A stretch of DNA of 64,000 nucleotides from contig NC_088305.1 of assembly GCF_032854445.1 (NCBI RefSeq), positions 18,277,717-18,341,716 of the forward strand. The letters run 5' to 3'. This document shows positions 1 through 12,325 of this stretch, in pieces; within the stretch, counting starts at the first letter, position 1, and the number at the start of each line of letters is the position of its first letter. The stretch is from Liolophura sinensis. Taxonomy: Eukaryota > Mollusca > Polyplacophora > Chitonida > Chitonidae. The position numbers and the translations under genes are program-made. The notes beneath the pieces were generated by a model. It had not been told where the DNA came from and made no database searches. It saw nothing but the letters and a program-made list of their open reading frames with translations.

Positions 1-1882
1 CAAACTTTAGAAGCTTTAACGTTAAATGGACATTTGTAAAAGGTGTTATCGAACGGGTTCACGGTGTGAATTAAACTTATGTTTGGATTGCAAAAAATAG
101 ATGACTTCTAGGAATGGGTCTATATTTCAGATACATTCCACGTTTTTGAGAAGACATATCAGTTCTTTGATTATCTGGTGGCTAGATATCAGTGGTCTCT
201 GCCAGATGTATATTTTCCCAATATATCTCTAAGACATAAATTTGAAGATGTATTATTTGTTTAGCATTCTCTGCGTTGGGCAAATAAAAATGCGTAAAAA
301 TGTGTGAACTTCTGTTGACAATAGGTCCCTTTAAAAGGAAAGATAACAACCACATGTCTCGCCGAAAGACCAAATTTTCCAAAATTCAAAATGTCCTGTA
401 CGTAATTCTTGAGTCTGTTTGACACTTACTTACGGCAATTGAAACCCTTTTCTCATGTGTATCGTGTTTAAACTGAACGTGAAAAAAACAAACAAATTAC
501 TAATTGTTATTAAACCTTGAATCTTATCAATTCACTCGGTATGAAGATCTCTTTACCCAGCCTTGGGTATATATAAAGAATCGGCTGATGATTTTGTTGG
601 TTGCTGATCCATTTCTCACTCAATCCACCTAACATCAACCTCAGCTTTACAAACTTTCGGCCATTTCCTTTCAGGTGAAAGAAATTGAAGTAACTTTCAC
701 CAGGCGGGCAACAGAAAACGGTGCTTGTTTGTCTGTTTTGTTTTTTGTCGTTGTTTTTCTTAATTTTTTTTTTTTTTTTGGAATTAAAGGATTTAATGTT
801 AGTAATTCTTTGGTGGACTTTAGAAACCATGTTCATGTAGCCATTGTGCAGGTGCTCTGACGAAAATGTGAGTAAAGGCACTCTTTAGATATGCTTTTCA
901 GCAGTCTATCATCATAATGTCTATCGTATGCCTACTTTGAGGTATATTTCTCTAAAACCCTGTGTAACACCGTACCGCTGTATACACCCAGGTGTTCACA
1001 CAAATGTACGGCCGGGGTAAGGAAAACCTGAATCCGGTTCCTAATCTGCTAATCGTTCTGAGCCTAGATGATACATACCCTAGGCCGTAACCTGATTATA
1101 CAGCGTCGACCGACTTACCCCATTGACAAGCCTTTAGTGTTTGCTCATATCAGCCCTGGCCTGGCTGCTGGTCAGTCTCCTGCCAACATACTCTGCTTGA
1201 CAAAGATAGAGGGCACTCTAAACTATGCGCCCCCTTGACCCCCACCCTCCCACACCCAAATCCCCTGTCTTCATTTCAGTCGGTGCTTTGTTCGCGAAGT
1301 AATCGAACTTAACACGGAATACATAGCTGTCCGAGTTTCGGTTACTCTCAGTCACTGGACTGTTGTATAATGTAAATCATAAATATACGGTGTAGATCAT
1401 GTTTTAATCTTAGTTTAATTTATGTTTACCTTTTATAACATTCTGTACTGCAGAAATATCACTGATACAAACACTAGCAACCTTCGAATCAGGGACAATT
1501 TTCGACTTTTTAAAACTTATTTATGCTTGTAACCTATTCCTTGTTTTGTACTGTACATATGTTATATGTTGTCGAGGAGACCCCCGGGTGGTCACTGGGC
1601 CGTGGGGAATCCTCGTTAAACGTATAAAGCATTACATTACCTTACATTACTTCATCATTTGATTCCGTAAAAAGTATGCTCGAATACGTCCATTTATACG
1701 ACACATTGTGTTATATTTCTATTCGGTAACGAGTCAAGGAGAAAATTATTACCCGTCATTTGGTTACCTGCTACATACTTTTCTTCAATGCGTTTGTAAG
1801 AAAACACAACAAATAATACAACCAGAGCTATTGGGGAAGTGGGGTGAAAACAGACGTAAACGGCCACAGCCCTTTTTCTGGT
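1..1882. other. Gene-free A+T-rich stretch
   Basis: No coding exon, RNA gene or recognised repeat was found. The open frames here are short and overlap on both strands without recognisable protein features. A poly-T run lies near 765-779, and 1200-1265 is C-rich. Confidence 0.5.
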
Positions 1883-2093
1883 AAAGTTTATTTCTTTTAG
1901 CAGTCGCCTATATTCAGCTGTATGTAAACTCAATTAATCCTCGCTTGGGGCACGAATGAAACAACATCGCATTTCCTGCCTTGTAAAAATTGCAAGTTAA
2001 AAATTGTATTTACAGAGTTACTATAAGTAAAGCGAGGATTAATTGAGTTTACATACAGCTGAATATAGGCGACTGCTAAAAGAAATAAACTTT
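1883..2093. repeat. Perfect 64-bp inverted repeat with 83-bp spacer
   Basis: Bases 1883-1946 and 2030-2093 are exact reverse complements over 64 bp, separated by 83 bp. The transcript or single strand would fold into a long hairpin. Perfect arms suggest a recent fold-back event or a fold-back/MITE-like element. No target-site duplication was identified. Confidence 0.85.
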
Positions 2094-2333
2094 TATAGGA
2101 TTAAATTCAGTATCATTCAGACAAGCATGGAGGGACGGAATGACGAATTTTATTCCTACGAGAAGCCTACTTAAAATGAGGAAATAAACCGGGTGCATGT
2201 GTAAATGTGACAAGGCAGAGAATCGGTTCCAGTTGTGGGTAAATGTACTCTGATGAAGTGCAAATTTCAAAATCCCAGCACATCTCTGTACAAAACTTGC
2301 TCGAAGAGCCAGTAAAAATTTATTTTCTTTTTT

Positions 2334-2525
2334 GACTGGTGTTTTACGCCGCAATCAAGAATATTTCACTCATACCACGGCGGCAAGCATTGTGGTGGGA
2401 GGAAACCGGACAGAGCCCGGAGGAAACCTACGACCATCCCCAGGTTGATGACATTCATTCCAACTTACGGCCGGAGAGGAAGCCAGCAAGAACTGGACTT
2501 GAACTCACAGCTTTATGGCCATAGA
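2334..2525 (-). mobile_element. tRNA-derived SINE, nearly full length, minus strand
   Basis: Read on the minus strand this contains the SINE body, including the conserved stretch around the ATTCTTGAGTACGGCGTAAA tail, and ends at a degenerate tRNA-like head. It differs from the fuller copy at 21778-22042 by many substitutions, so it is an old copy. Confidence 0.8.
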
Positions 2526-2714
2526 GCAGATGGTTGCGTAAAAAAAAATCCATATTTTTGGTTGTAGGTAGATCGACGTTAATTAGAAAAATGTGTTGCT
2601 GAAACTTTCACGTATGTATTTCTACACCCAGTCCAAATTCCGATATGGTTAATGCTTGTCATCACATGGAAAACATAAACTTCAAAAATAAATAAATGTA
2701 ACAAGAAAAGGTGG

Positions 2715-2838
2715 TAGACTTCCCCGGGACTCTCCCCGGTTTCCTCCCACCATGATGCTGGCCGCGGTCGTATAAGCGAAATATTCTTGAGTACCGGCGT
2801 AAAACGGCGAGTAACACCAATCTAATAAATAATTAAAC
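2715..2838 (+). mobile_element. tRNA-derived SINE, 3' fragment
   Basis: Only the body and tail of the SINE are present: the CCTCCCACCATGATGCTGGC block, the TATTCTTGAGTAC block and an AATAAAT-rich 3' end. The tRNA-like head is missing, as expected for 5' truncation during target-primed insertion. Confidence 0.8.
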
Positions 2839-4160
2839 ATGGAACAGAGAACAAAAGTGAAAAAATAGATGACTTACTAGTGCGTCAGTAATTGTCAGTC
2901 ACAGCTATAGTCAGTTTCGTTTCCTGAGGTGCACAATATTGCCCGTTGTTGCCAATTCCTCGCCTCACTATATAGGATCCTTTGCTGCTTTCACATCACC
3001 GCGATGTCGGCAATGTGCAGTACGGCTCCTCACATTGTGGCATTTGTAAAATCCTGCGTGTTATGCGACGCTTAAAATCAACGTTACAAGTTATTCCTGC
3101 AAACACTAGTGGGTCAAGGTTATTCCATCAATCGCCTTCAGTGACCAGTTCTAGACCAGTGACGTCTAATAAATTGCAATCAGTATCATTGCATTTTTTT
3201 TACCTAATTCTGCTTAAATCATGATTCTAGGGGGCGTGTACTTTGTTACCACTATTATCTATGTATTGACATGTTTGGAACAAAACCCTAACTGAAGTAA
3301 ATTGAAAAGAGGATTTGACCGGTTACTAGTGACCATTTGCCAGCTATCACACCATCGTCGCTGCTCTGATCTTACTCTTTGTGTTGTACGTACTTAGTTG
3401 TATTATGTTGTAATACAATGGAATGGACAGGAACGTGCAGAATTGTCTAAATTTTAGACATTAAGAGACGGACTATGACACAAAACAAGCATTGTGCTTT
3501 CCTTTTAGGACACCCTACCCACATTTTCGGAAAAAGACTCATAAGTGTTGTTGTATGTGATATTATACTTGTTTTACACTTGTTTTAATCCATGTCATTG
3601 TCTTGCACGCAATTAGATTAATCTTAATTTGCTGGTTGTCTTATAAAGGTTGTATATATTCACTGTTTAAGAGCGGTTATTTTGACCTTTTTATTCTTGG
3701 ATTATGATCAGAATAAACCAAGGTATGGTCGACAGCAAATTTGTTGACATCTGACATCAGGAGACCCTTAACATTATGAATAACAAAAAAGTTCACTAAC
3801 TGCGTTTTCCTTAGACCTTGTGATATTAGGCTTACGTGTCTCTAAGAAAAGGTTGACAGAGAAAACGACTGATTTCACAGAGAGTTGAATTTAGGTGACA
3901 AGTTAAAAGAAACAAGACTATAGCTAAAAGTTAAGAAAGAAAGACATTCAGCTGTCTATAAAATCAATCATACTTCATTACTAAAATGCCCTTTCGTCAA
4001 TGGCACATAACATCACACGCCCTACACATTGATGTTGGACGACCATGTTATTACAAAGAAAAAGCAGTTGCCTATAGTCAGCTGTCTTTAAAATCAGTCA
4101 TACTCGCTATTGAAATTACCTTTCGTTAGTGAAAGTTTCCGCTTTGTGAAACTGTGTTAT
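2839..4160. other. Gene-free stretch with a diverged local duplication
   Basis: No gene is supported. Two related segments, about 3945-4002 and 4074-4131, share the block CAGCTGTCT-TAAAATCA-TCATACT and a following CCTTTCGT block, which indicates a small diverged duplication. Confidence 0.45.
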
Positions 4161-4260
4161 GCGTAAAATCCCAAGCATACAAACATACAAGCTTAAAACC
4201 CCAAGCATAAATACATACATGCGTAAAATCCTAAGCATACAATCATACTTGCGTAAAATG
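4161..4260 (+). repeat. 30-bp tandem repeat, three copies plus a partial
   Basis: Units begin at 4161, 4191, 4221 and 4251 (partial), each starting with GCGTAAAAT or GCTTAAAAC and containing AAGCATA. The spacing is exactly 30 bp. Confidence 0.85.
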
Positions 4261-4800
4261 TAAAAACCATAGGCATGATATGGTAGTAATATTACTAAAG
4301 TTCATTCATTTGTTTAGCAACTTACAATACTCACGCACGCACATTAACACATATAAATCTGAACACCGTAGGATTACTACATTTCATCTCATGACACTTG
4401 TAGGAGGGACCACAAGTTTGATAAGCATATCATACTCCGAGGGCATGCACTTGTCATATATTCGTCACATGGCAACGGGACCGTTGCTATGTACACTGCG
4501 AGATAGCGAGTTCTTCGCGTGATCATATTGGTATATTTAGCTCAGCCGTATATGGGATATAGTGCAGATGTACACAAGGCTGTATATAGAAGGTTTGCGA
4601 AAGACCACGCTGGTTTATGTTTTGTGAACAATTTCAACGTTTGACAACGTTAAGAGCATGAGCAAGGTGAGGTTATGGCGGCACAGCATACACACCTTTT
4701 GTATAGGCGATTGATCAGGTAAAATGCGACTACCTTTAGAGTGGGGCGTATCCGCAAAAGAAAAAGAAATCCCTTTTAAGGATGAATACATATATCGTTA

Positions 4801-5062
4801 TTCAGTGGCTCAGTTGGTTAGCGCACTAGCACAGCGTAATGACCAGGAGTCTCTCACCAATGCGGTCGCTGTGAGTTCAAGTCCAGCTCGTGCTGTCTTC
4901 CTCTCCAGTCGTAAGTGGGAAGGTCTGCCAGCAACCTGCGGATGGTCGTGGGTTTCCCGCGGGCTCTGCCCGGTTTCCTCCCACCATAATGCTGGCCGCC
5001 GTGGTATAAGTGAAATATTCTTGAGTACGGCGTAAAATACCAATCAAATAAATAAATAAATC
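4801..5062 (+). mobile_element. Full-length tRNA-derived SINE
   Basis: The head carries an RNA polymerase III A box (TGGCTCAGTTGG) and B box (GAGTTCAAGTCC). It is followed by the conserved body and an AATAAATAAATAAA tail. It sits directly against the first unit of the 1.8-kb tandem array, so its tail marks the array boundary. Confidence 0.9.
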
Positions 5063-6952
5063 TATTTATTCCTCACTTTTCCCAGTAATTAAGGCTTACT
5101 AAGGGTAAAACAGTTTTTCATGAGTGGCAGACATGAGATATTTTGAACCAGCACCGCACTACAGCGCAATTTATAACGACACAAGCCCGAGTAAACAAAG
5201 GGAAGATAGACAAGCGATATTCTTTTGGGATCAAACTGTGGTGTGGTGCTTTTCATGAGCTCATTGTCACTCTCAACTCTTTTCTCTATTTTTGTGAATT
5301 AACTCATTAAATGAGAATTTAATTGTCAGTAAATTGCAATACGATTAGCCTGTCTTTATGTAATACCACGTTTGATGGAATTACTTATGCTTTTTTTCTT
5401 TTACACGGTAATGGAGATCATCTCCAAATAGCTTTTTTATTATTATTTTGTTTTTATTGTTATTTTGCGTGACGGCAATTAACTGTGTAGTAAAATATAG
5501 TTTTATCACGTATTCTGCGTTATGAGAAAAACAGTGATTTTGTGAAAATTTCTTTAACTTCATATTCCAAAGTCATATTCCATCGGAACTTTATTGGGGG
5601 GGGGGATGACGTGGTCTTGGTTATACTGCCATAAAGAGACATAATATACGAGAAATAAACACACTCCAGATACCACAAACAGACAATAAAACAGGATATG
5701 GCTGTATACATACACTTGAGCTTGATATTTCTGGTTGGGTGATGATCATAGTTGTATTGTAAGTTTTATGGTACTCCTTATATAGTGGATATGTAGTCTA
5801 CTTTTATCTGTCAAATATTTTATTGCAAAGAAAAAGAAATTCTTTTAAGGATGAACGCATATATCGTTATTTCGTTATTCACCAGCTTTAAAAGAAGAAA
5901 ATACACCTGTTTAAAATATCGAGAATATGGCTGTCTTTACAGTAACTCGATCAGTAATATCTTATCATCCTCCAACAAGGACAGAGGCTGTCGTCGAGCG
6001 TTTATAGTCCGCGAGATTATATGAGCTGGTGGTGAACCATTGACCCCATTTTAATTGCAGTGAAGGAATCTCTCTGTATGTATAGGTCTATGTACATGTA
6101 AGTCTATCCTTCGGTTTTCTACACAGCAACTCTGGTGACTGGTGACTAAGAAAAAGCTGTGTTAATTAATTTCCAGCAAACAAAAACAAAAAAAGAAAAA
6201 AAATATACTATGTTCGTGTGATTAAGTTAAGAGAATCTGTTGCCTGAGAAATGCTATAGGTGTTCGGTAGTACTATATAGTCTATTTCTTTTAGACAGTC
6301 CAGTTTGTCCTAACCACACATTGGTGCACCTATTATCAAACAAATTTCTCTCCACGCCAATTCCCCAGCATGCCAGTGGCTTTTTAACAACTATGACGTC
6401 AAACGAGGCAGTGGGTTCTTGTTGTCGAAACTGAGCTTTTGGAGTTTAACGTTATAAATTAGATATAGTGTTCTGTTTTGATTTTGTTTGCAAGAATATG
6501 AACTTCCAACATTTCCATGTGTAGAGCCTGTGTTGGTACGTGTCACTGACGAAAGGCAATTTTGCCTTTCACTTATTCCATGAATTAACATGAGGATTGA
6601 ATTAGTCTAACAATTAAGGTATTATATGTGCCACACTTTTGGGTTATGATAATAGAATATCATTTTTAGAGTCACTCAGACAACACACTTTGTGTTAAAA
6701 TTAACAGGTTTTTTTAGGCAACCAAGGCACAAACTTTTTCTCTCCGAGTGCTGCATGCGTTCAACACGATGGCTGTGAAAACATTACTTATACCCATTCC
6801 TCAGATCTCAGATCATTTTGTCATCCTCACTCAGACAACAGACTTTCTGTTGAAAATAACTTTTATTTACCTATTGTGAAAATCAGACAATAATGACGTG
6901 ACAAAATCTTTTCACCTTCGTTCGGTATGCCGACTTTGTTTACAGCACTTAT
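5063..6952 (+). repeat. 1.8-kb tandem array, unit 1
   Basis: First of five head-to-tail units. Each starts with TATTTATTCCTCAC-TTTCCCAGTAATTAAGGC and ends just after GCCGACTTTGTTTACAGCAC. This unit is about 1.89 kb and has a poly-G run near 5596. Short open frames recur between units but differ by frameshifts and truncations, so I see no protein-coding constraint. Confidence 0.9.
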
Positions 6953-8770
6953 ATTTATTCCTCACATTTCCCAGTAATTAAGGCATAGTAATGGTAAAAC
7001 AGTTTTTCATGTGTGGCAGACATTAGATATTTTGAACCAGCACCGCACTACAGCGCAATTTATAACGACACAAGCTCGAGTAAACAAAGGGAAGCTAGAC
7101 AAGCGATATTCTTTTGGGATCAAACTGTGGTATGGTGCTTTTCGTGAGCTCATTGTCACTCTCAACTCCCTTCTCTATTTTTAGGAATGAAGTCATTTAA
7201 TGGGAATTTAATTGTCAGTAAATTGCAATAAGATTAGCCTGTCTTTATGTAATACCACGTTTGATGGAATTACTTATGCTTGATTACTTTTACACGGTAA
7301 TGAAGATCATCTCCAAATTACTGCCCTATTTTGTTTTTATTGTTATTTTGCGTGACGGCAATTAACTGTGTAGTAAAATATAGTTTTATCACGTATTCTG
7401 CGTCATGAGAAGGACAGTGATTTTGTGAAAATTTCTCCAACTGTCTGGGTTATACTGCCATAAAGCGACATAATATACGAGAAATAAACACACTCCAGAC
7501 ATCACAAACAGTTAGACAATAAAACAGGATATGGCTGTATACATACACTTGAGCTTGACATTTCTGGATGGGTGATGATCATAGTTGTATTGTAGATTTT
7601 ATGCTGCTTATATAGTGGATATGTAGCCTACTTCTATCTGTCAAATATTTTATTGCAAAAAAAAAAAGAAATTCCTTTAAGGATGAACGCATATATCGTT
7701 ATTCACCAGTTTTAAAAGAAGGAAATACACCTGTCTAAATTTTCGAGAATATGGCTGTCTTTACAGTAACTCGATCAGTAATATCTTATCCTCCAACACG
7801 GACCGAGACTGTTGTCGACCATTTATTCTCGGCTAGATTATATGAGCTGGTGGTGAACCATTGACCCCATTTTAATTGCAGTGAAGGAATCTCTCTGTAT
7901 GTATAGGTTTATGTACATGTAAGTCTATCCTTCGGTTTTCTACACAGCAACTCTGGTGACTGGTGACTAAGAAAAAACTGTGTTAATTAATTTCCAACAA
8001 AAAAAAAGAAAAGAAAAAAATATACTATATTCGTGTGATTAAGTTAAGAGAATCTGTTGTCCGAGAAATGCTACAGGTGTTCAGTTGTACTATATAGTCT
8101 ATTTCTTTTAGACAGTCGAGTTTGTCCTAACCACATGTTGGTTCACCTATTATCAAACAAATTTCTCTCCACGCCAATTCCCCAGCATGCCAGTGGCTTT
8201 TTAACAACTATGACGTCAAACGAGGCAGTGGGTTCTTGGTGTCGAAATTGTGCTCATGGAGTTTAACGTTATAAATTAGATATAGTGTGGTATTTTGATT
8301 TTGTTTGCAAGAATATGAACTTCCAACATATCCATGTATAGAGCCTGTGTTGGTACGTGTCACTGACGAAAGGCAATTTTGCCTTTCACTTATTCCATGA
8401 ATTTAACATGAGGATTGAATTAGTCTAACAATTAAGGTATTATATGTGACACAGTTTTGGGTTATGATAATAGAATATCATTTTTAGAGTCACTCAGACA
8501 ACACACTTTGTGTTAAAATTAACAGGTTTTTTTAGGCAACCAAGGCACAAACTTTTTCTCTCTGAGTGCTGCATGAGTTCAACACGATGGCTGTGAAAAC
8601 ATTACTTATACCCATTCCTCAGATCTCAGATCATTTTGGCATCCTCACTCAGACAACAGACTTTCTGTTGAAAATAACTTTTATTTACCTATTGTGAAAA
8701 TCAGCCAATAATGACGTGACAAAATCTTTTCACCTGCGTTCGGTATGCCGACTTTGTTTACAGCACTTAT
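6953..8770 (+). repeat. 1.8-kb tandem array, unit 2
   Basis: About 1818 bp and colinear with unit 1. The poly-G tract and the flanking sequence after TTTCTCCAACTG are missing here; the text passes directly into TCTGGGTTATACTGCC. Unit 5 has the same deletion, so units 2 and 5 are a subtype. Confidence 0.9.
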
Positions 8771-10550
8771 ATTTATTCCTCACATTTCCCAGTAATTAAG
8801 GCTTAGTAATGGTAAAACAGTTTTTCACGAGTGGCAGACATGAGATATTTTGAACCAGCTCCGCACTACAGCGCAATTTGTAACGACACAAACTCGAGTA
8901 AACAAAGGGAAGCTAGACAAGCGATATTCTTTTGGGATCAAACGGTGGCATGGTGCTTTTCGTGAGCTCATTGTCACTCTCAACTCCCTTCTCTATTTTT
9001 AGGAATGAAGTCATTTAATGGGAATTTAATTGTCAGTAAATTGCAATAAGATTAGCCTGTCTATGTAATACCACGTTTGATGGAATTACTTATGCTTGAT
9101 TACTTTTACACGGTAATGAAGATCATCTCCAAATTACTGCCCTATTATGTTTTTATTGTTATTTTGCGTGACGGCAATTAACTTTGTAGTAAAATATAGT
9201 TTTATCACGTATTCTGCGTTATGAGAAAGACAGTGATTTTGTGAAAATTTCTCTAACTGCCGCATAGTTTCTGAAAGACCAAAGTCATATTCCATCGGAA
9301 CTTTGGGAAGGGGTCGGGGTGGGGGGGGGGGGAGGTTGGGGGGAGACATGGTCTGGGTTATACTGCCATGAAGCGACATAATATACGAGAAATAAACACA
9401 CTCCAGACATCACAAACAGTTAGACAATAAAACAGGATATGGCTGTATACATACACTTGAGCTTGACATTTCAGGATGGGTGATGATCATTGTTGTATTG
9501 TAAGTTTTATGCTGCTTATATAATGGATATGTAGTCTACTTTTAACTGTGTAACTCGATCAGTACTATCTTATCATCCTCCAACAAGGACAGAGGCTGTT
9601 GTCGAGCGTTTATTGTCCGCGAGATTATATGAGCTGGTGGTGAACCATTGACCCCATTTTAATTGCAGTGAAGGAATCTATCTGTATGTATAGGTCTATG
9701 TACATGTAAGTCTATCCTTCGGTTTTCTACACAGCAACTCTGTTGACTGGTGACTAAGAAAAAGCTGTGTTAATTAATTTCCAACAAAAAAGAAGAAAAG
9801 AAAAAAATATACTATATTCTTGTGATTAAGTTAAGAGAATCTGTTGTCCGAGAAATGCTATAGGTGTTCGGTTGTACTATATAGTCTATTTCTCCTAAAC
9901 AGTCGAGTTTGTCCTAACCACACCTATTATTAAACAAATTACTCTCCACGCCCAATTCCCCAGCATGCCAGTGGATTTTTAACAACTATGACGTCAAACG
10001 AGGCAAGTAGTACTTGGTGTCGAAATTGTGCTTATGGAGTTTAACGTTATAAATTAGATATAGTGTTCTAATTTGATTTTGTTTTGCAAGAATATGAACT
10101 TCCAACATATCCATGTGTAGAGCCTGTGTTGGTACGTGTCACTGACGAAAGTCAATTTTACCTTTTACTCATTCGATGAATTCAACATAAAGATTAAATT
10201 AGTCTAACAATTAAGGTATTATATGTGACACAGTTTTGGGTTATGATATTAGAATATCATTTTTAGAGTCACTCAGACAACAGACTTTGTGTTAAAATTA
10301 ACAGGTTTTTTTGGGGCAACCAAGGCACAAACTTTAACTCTCCGGGTGCTGCATGCGTTCAACAAGATGGCTGTAAAAACATTACTTATACCCATTCCTC
10401 AGATCTCAGATCATTTTGGCATCCTCACTCAGGCAACAGACTTTCTGTTGAAAATAACTTTTATTTACCTATTGTGAAAATCAGGCAATAATGACGTGAC
10501 AAAATCTTTTCACCTGCGTTCGGCATGCCGACTTTGTTTACAGCACTTAT
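8771..10550 (+). repeat. 1.8-kb tandem array, unit 3
   Basis: About 1780 bp. It contains the G-rich tract at 9306-9348 and lacks the segment around TTTAAGGATGAACGCATATA present in units 1, 2 and 5. Unit 4 shares this deletion, so units 3 and 4 form the second subtype. Confidence 0.9.
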
Positions 10551-12325
10551 ATTTATTCCTCACATTTCCCAGTAATTAAGGCTTAGTAAGGGTAAAACAG
10601 TTTTTCACAAGTGGCAGACATGAGATATTTTGAACCAGCACCGCACTAGAGCGCAATTTGTAACGACACAAGCTCGAGTAAACAAAGGGAAGCTATACAA
10701 GCGATATTCTTTTGGGATCAAATGGTGGTATGGTGCTTTTCGTGAGCTCATTGTCACTCTCTACTCCCTTCTCTATTTTTAGGAATGAAGTCATTTAATG
10801 GGAATTTAATTGTCAGTAAATTGCAATAAGATTAGCCTGTCTTTATGTAATACCGCGTTTGATGGAATTACTTATGCTTGATTACTTTTACACGGTAATG
10901 GAGATCATCTCCCAAATTACTGCCCTATTTAGTTTTATTGTTATTTTGTGTGACGGCAATTAACTGTGTAGTAAAATATAGTTTTATCACGCATTCTGCG
11001 TTATGAGAAAGACAGTGATTTTGTGAAAATTTCTCTAACTGCCGCATAGTTTCTGAAAGACCAAAGTCATATTCCATCGGAACTTTGGGAGGGGGGGGGG
11101 GGGGGAGACATGGTCTGGGTTATACTGCCATGAAGCGACATAATATACGAGAAATAAACACACTCCAGACATCACAAAACAGTTAGACAATAAAACAGGA
11201 TATGGCTGTATACATACACTTGAGCTTGACATTTCAGGATGGGTGATGATCATTGTTGTATTGTAAGTTTTATGCTGCTTATATAGTGGATATGTAGTCT
11301 ACTTTTAACTGTGTAACTCGATCAGTACTATCTTATCATCCTTCAACAAGGGCAGAGGCTGTTGTCGAGCGTTTATTGTCCGCGAGATTATATGAGTTGG
11401 TGGTGAACCATTGACCCCATTTTAATTGCAGTGAAGGAATCTCTCTGTATGTATAGGTCTATGTACATGTAAGTCTTCCTTCGGTTTTCTTACACAACAA
11501 CTCTGGTGACTGGTTGACTTAAGAAAAAGCTGTGTTAATTAATTTCCATCAAACAAAAAAAAAGACAAAAAAAATATACTATATTCCTGTGATTAAGTCA
11601 AGAGAGTCCGGTTTTCCGAGAAATGCTATAGGTGTTCGTTTTACTATATAGTCTATTTCTCTTAAACAGTCGAGTTTGTCCTAACCACACGTTGGTGCAC
11701 CTATTATTAAACAAATTACTCTCCACGCCAATTCCCCAGCATGCCAGTGGCTTTTTAACAACTATGATGTCAAACGAGGCAGTGGGTTCTTGGTGTCGAA
11801 ATTGTGCTCATGGAGTTTAACGTTATAAATTAGAATATAGTGTTCTATTTTGATTTTGTTTTGCAAGAATATGAACTTCTAATATATCCATGTGTAGAGC
11901 CTGTGTTGGTACGTGTCACTGACGAAAGGCAATTTTACCTTTCACTCTTTCGATGAATTCAACATAAAGACTGAATTAGTCTAACAATAAAGGTATTATA
12001 TGTGACACAATTTTTGGGTTGTGATAATAGAATATCATTTTTAGAGTCACTCAGACAACACACTTTTGTGTTAAAATTAACAGGTTTTTTTAGGCAACCA
12101 AGGCACAAACTTTTTCTCTCTGAGTGCTGCATGAGTTCAACACGATGGTATGAAAACATTACTTATACCCATTCCTTAGATCTCAGATCATTTTGGCATC
12201 CTCACTCAGACAACAGACTTTCTATTGAAAATAACTTTTATTTACCTATTGTGAAAATCAGGCAATGATGACGTGACAAAATCTTTTCACCTGCGCTCTG
12301 TATGTCGACTTTGTTTACAGCACTT
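10551..12325 (+). repeat. 1.8-kb tandem array, unit 4
   Basis: About 1775 bp, closest to unit 3. It has a pure poly-G tract at about 11088-11105, one of the longest homopolymers in the window. Confidence 0.9.

Noticed and set aside
4801-4880. Functional tRNA gene at the SINE head
   Set aside because: A and B boxes are present, but the sequence leads into the SINE body without acceptor-stem pairing. The same holds for other heads and for 56797-56960.
4724-5043. Open frames overlapping the SINE on both strands
   Set aside because: They are translations of the SINE consensus, seen again at every SINE copy in either direction.
6240-6434. Recurring 60-90 codon frames in the 1.8-kb tandem units
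   Set aside because: They vary in start, frame and length between units and have no protein features. Conservation is that of the whole repeat.
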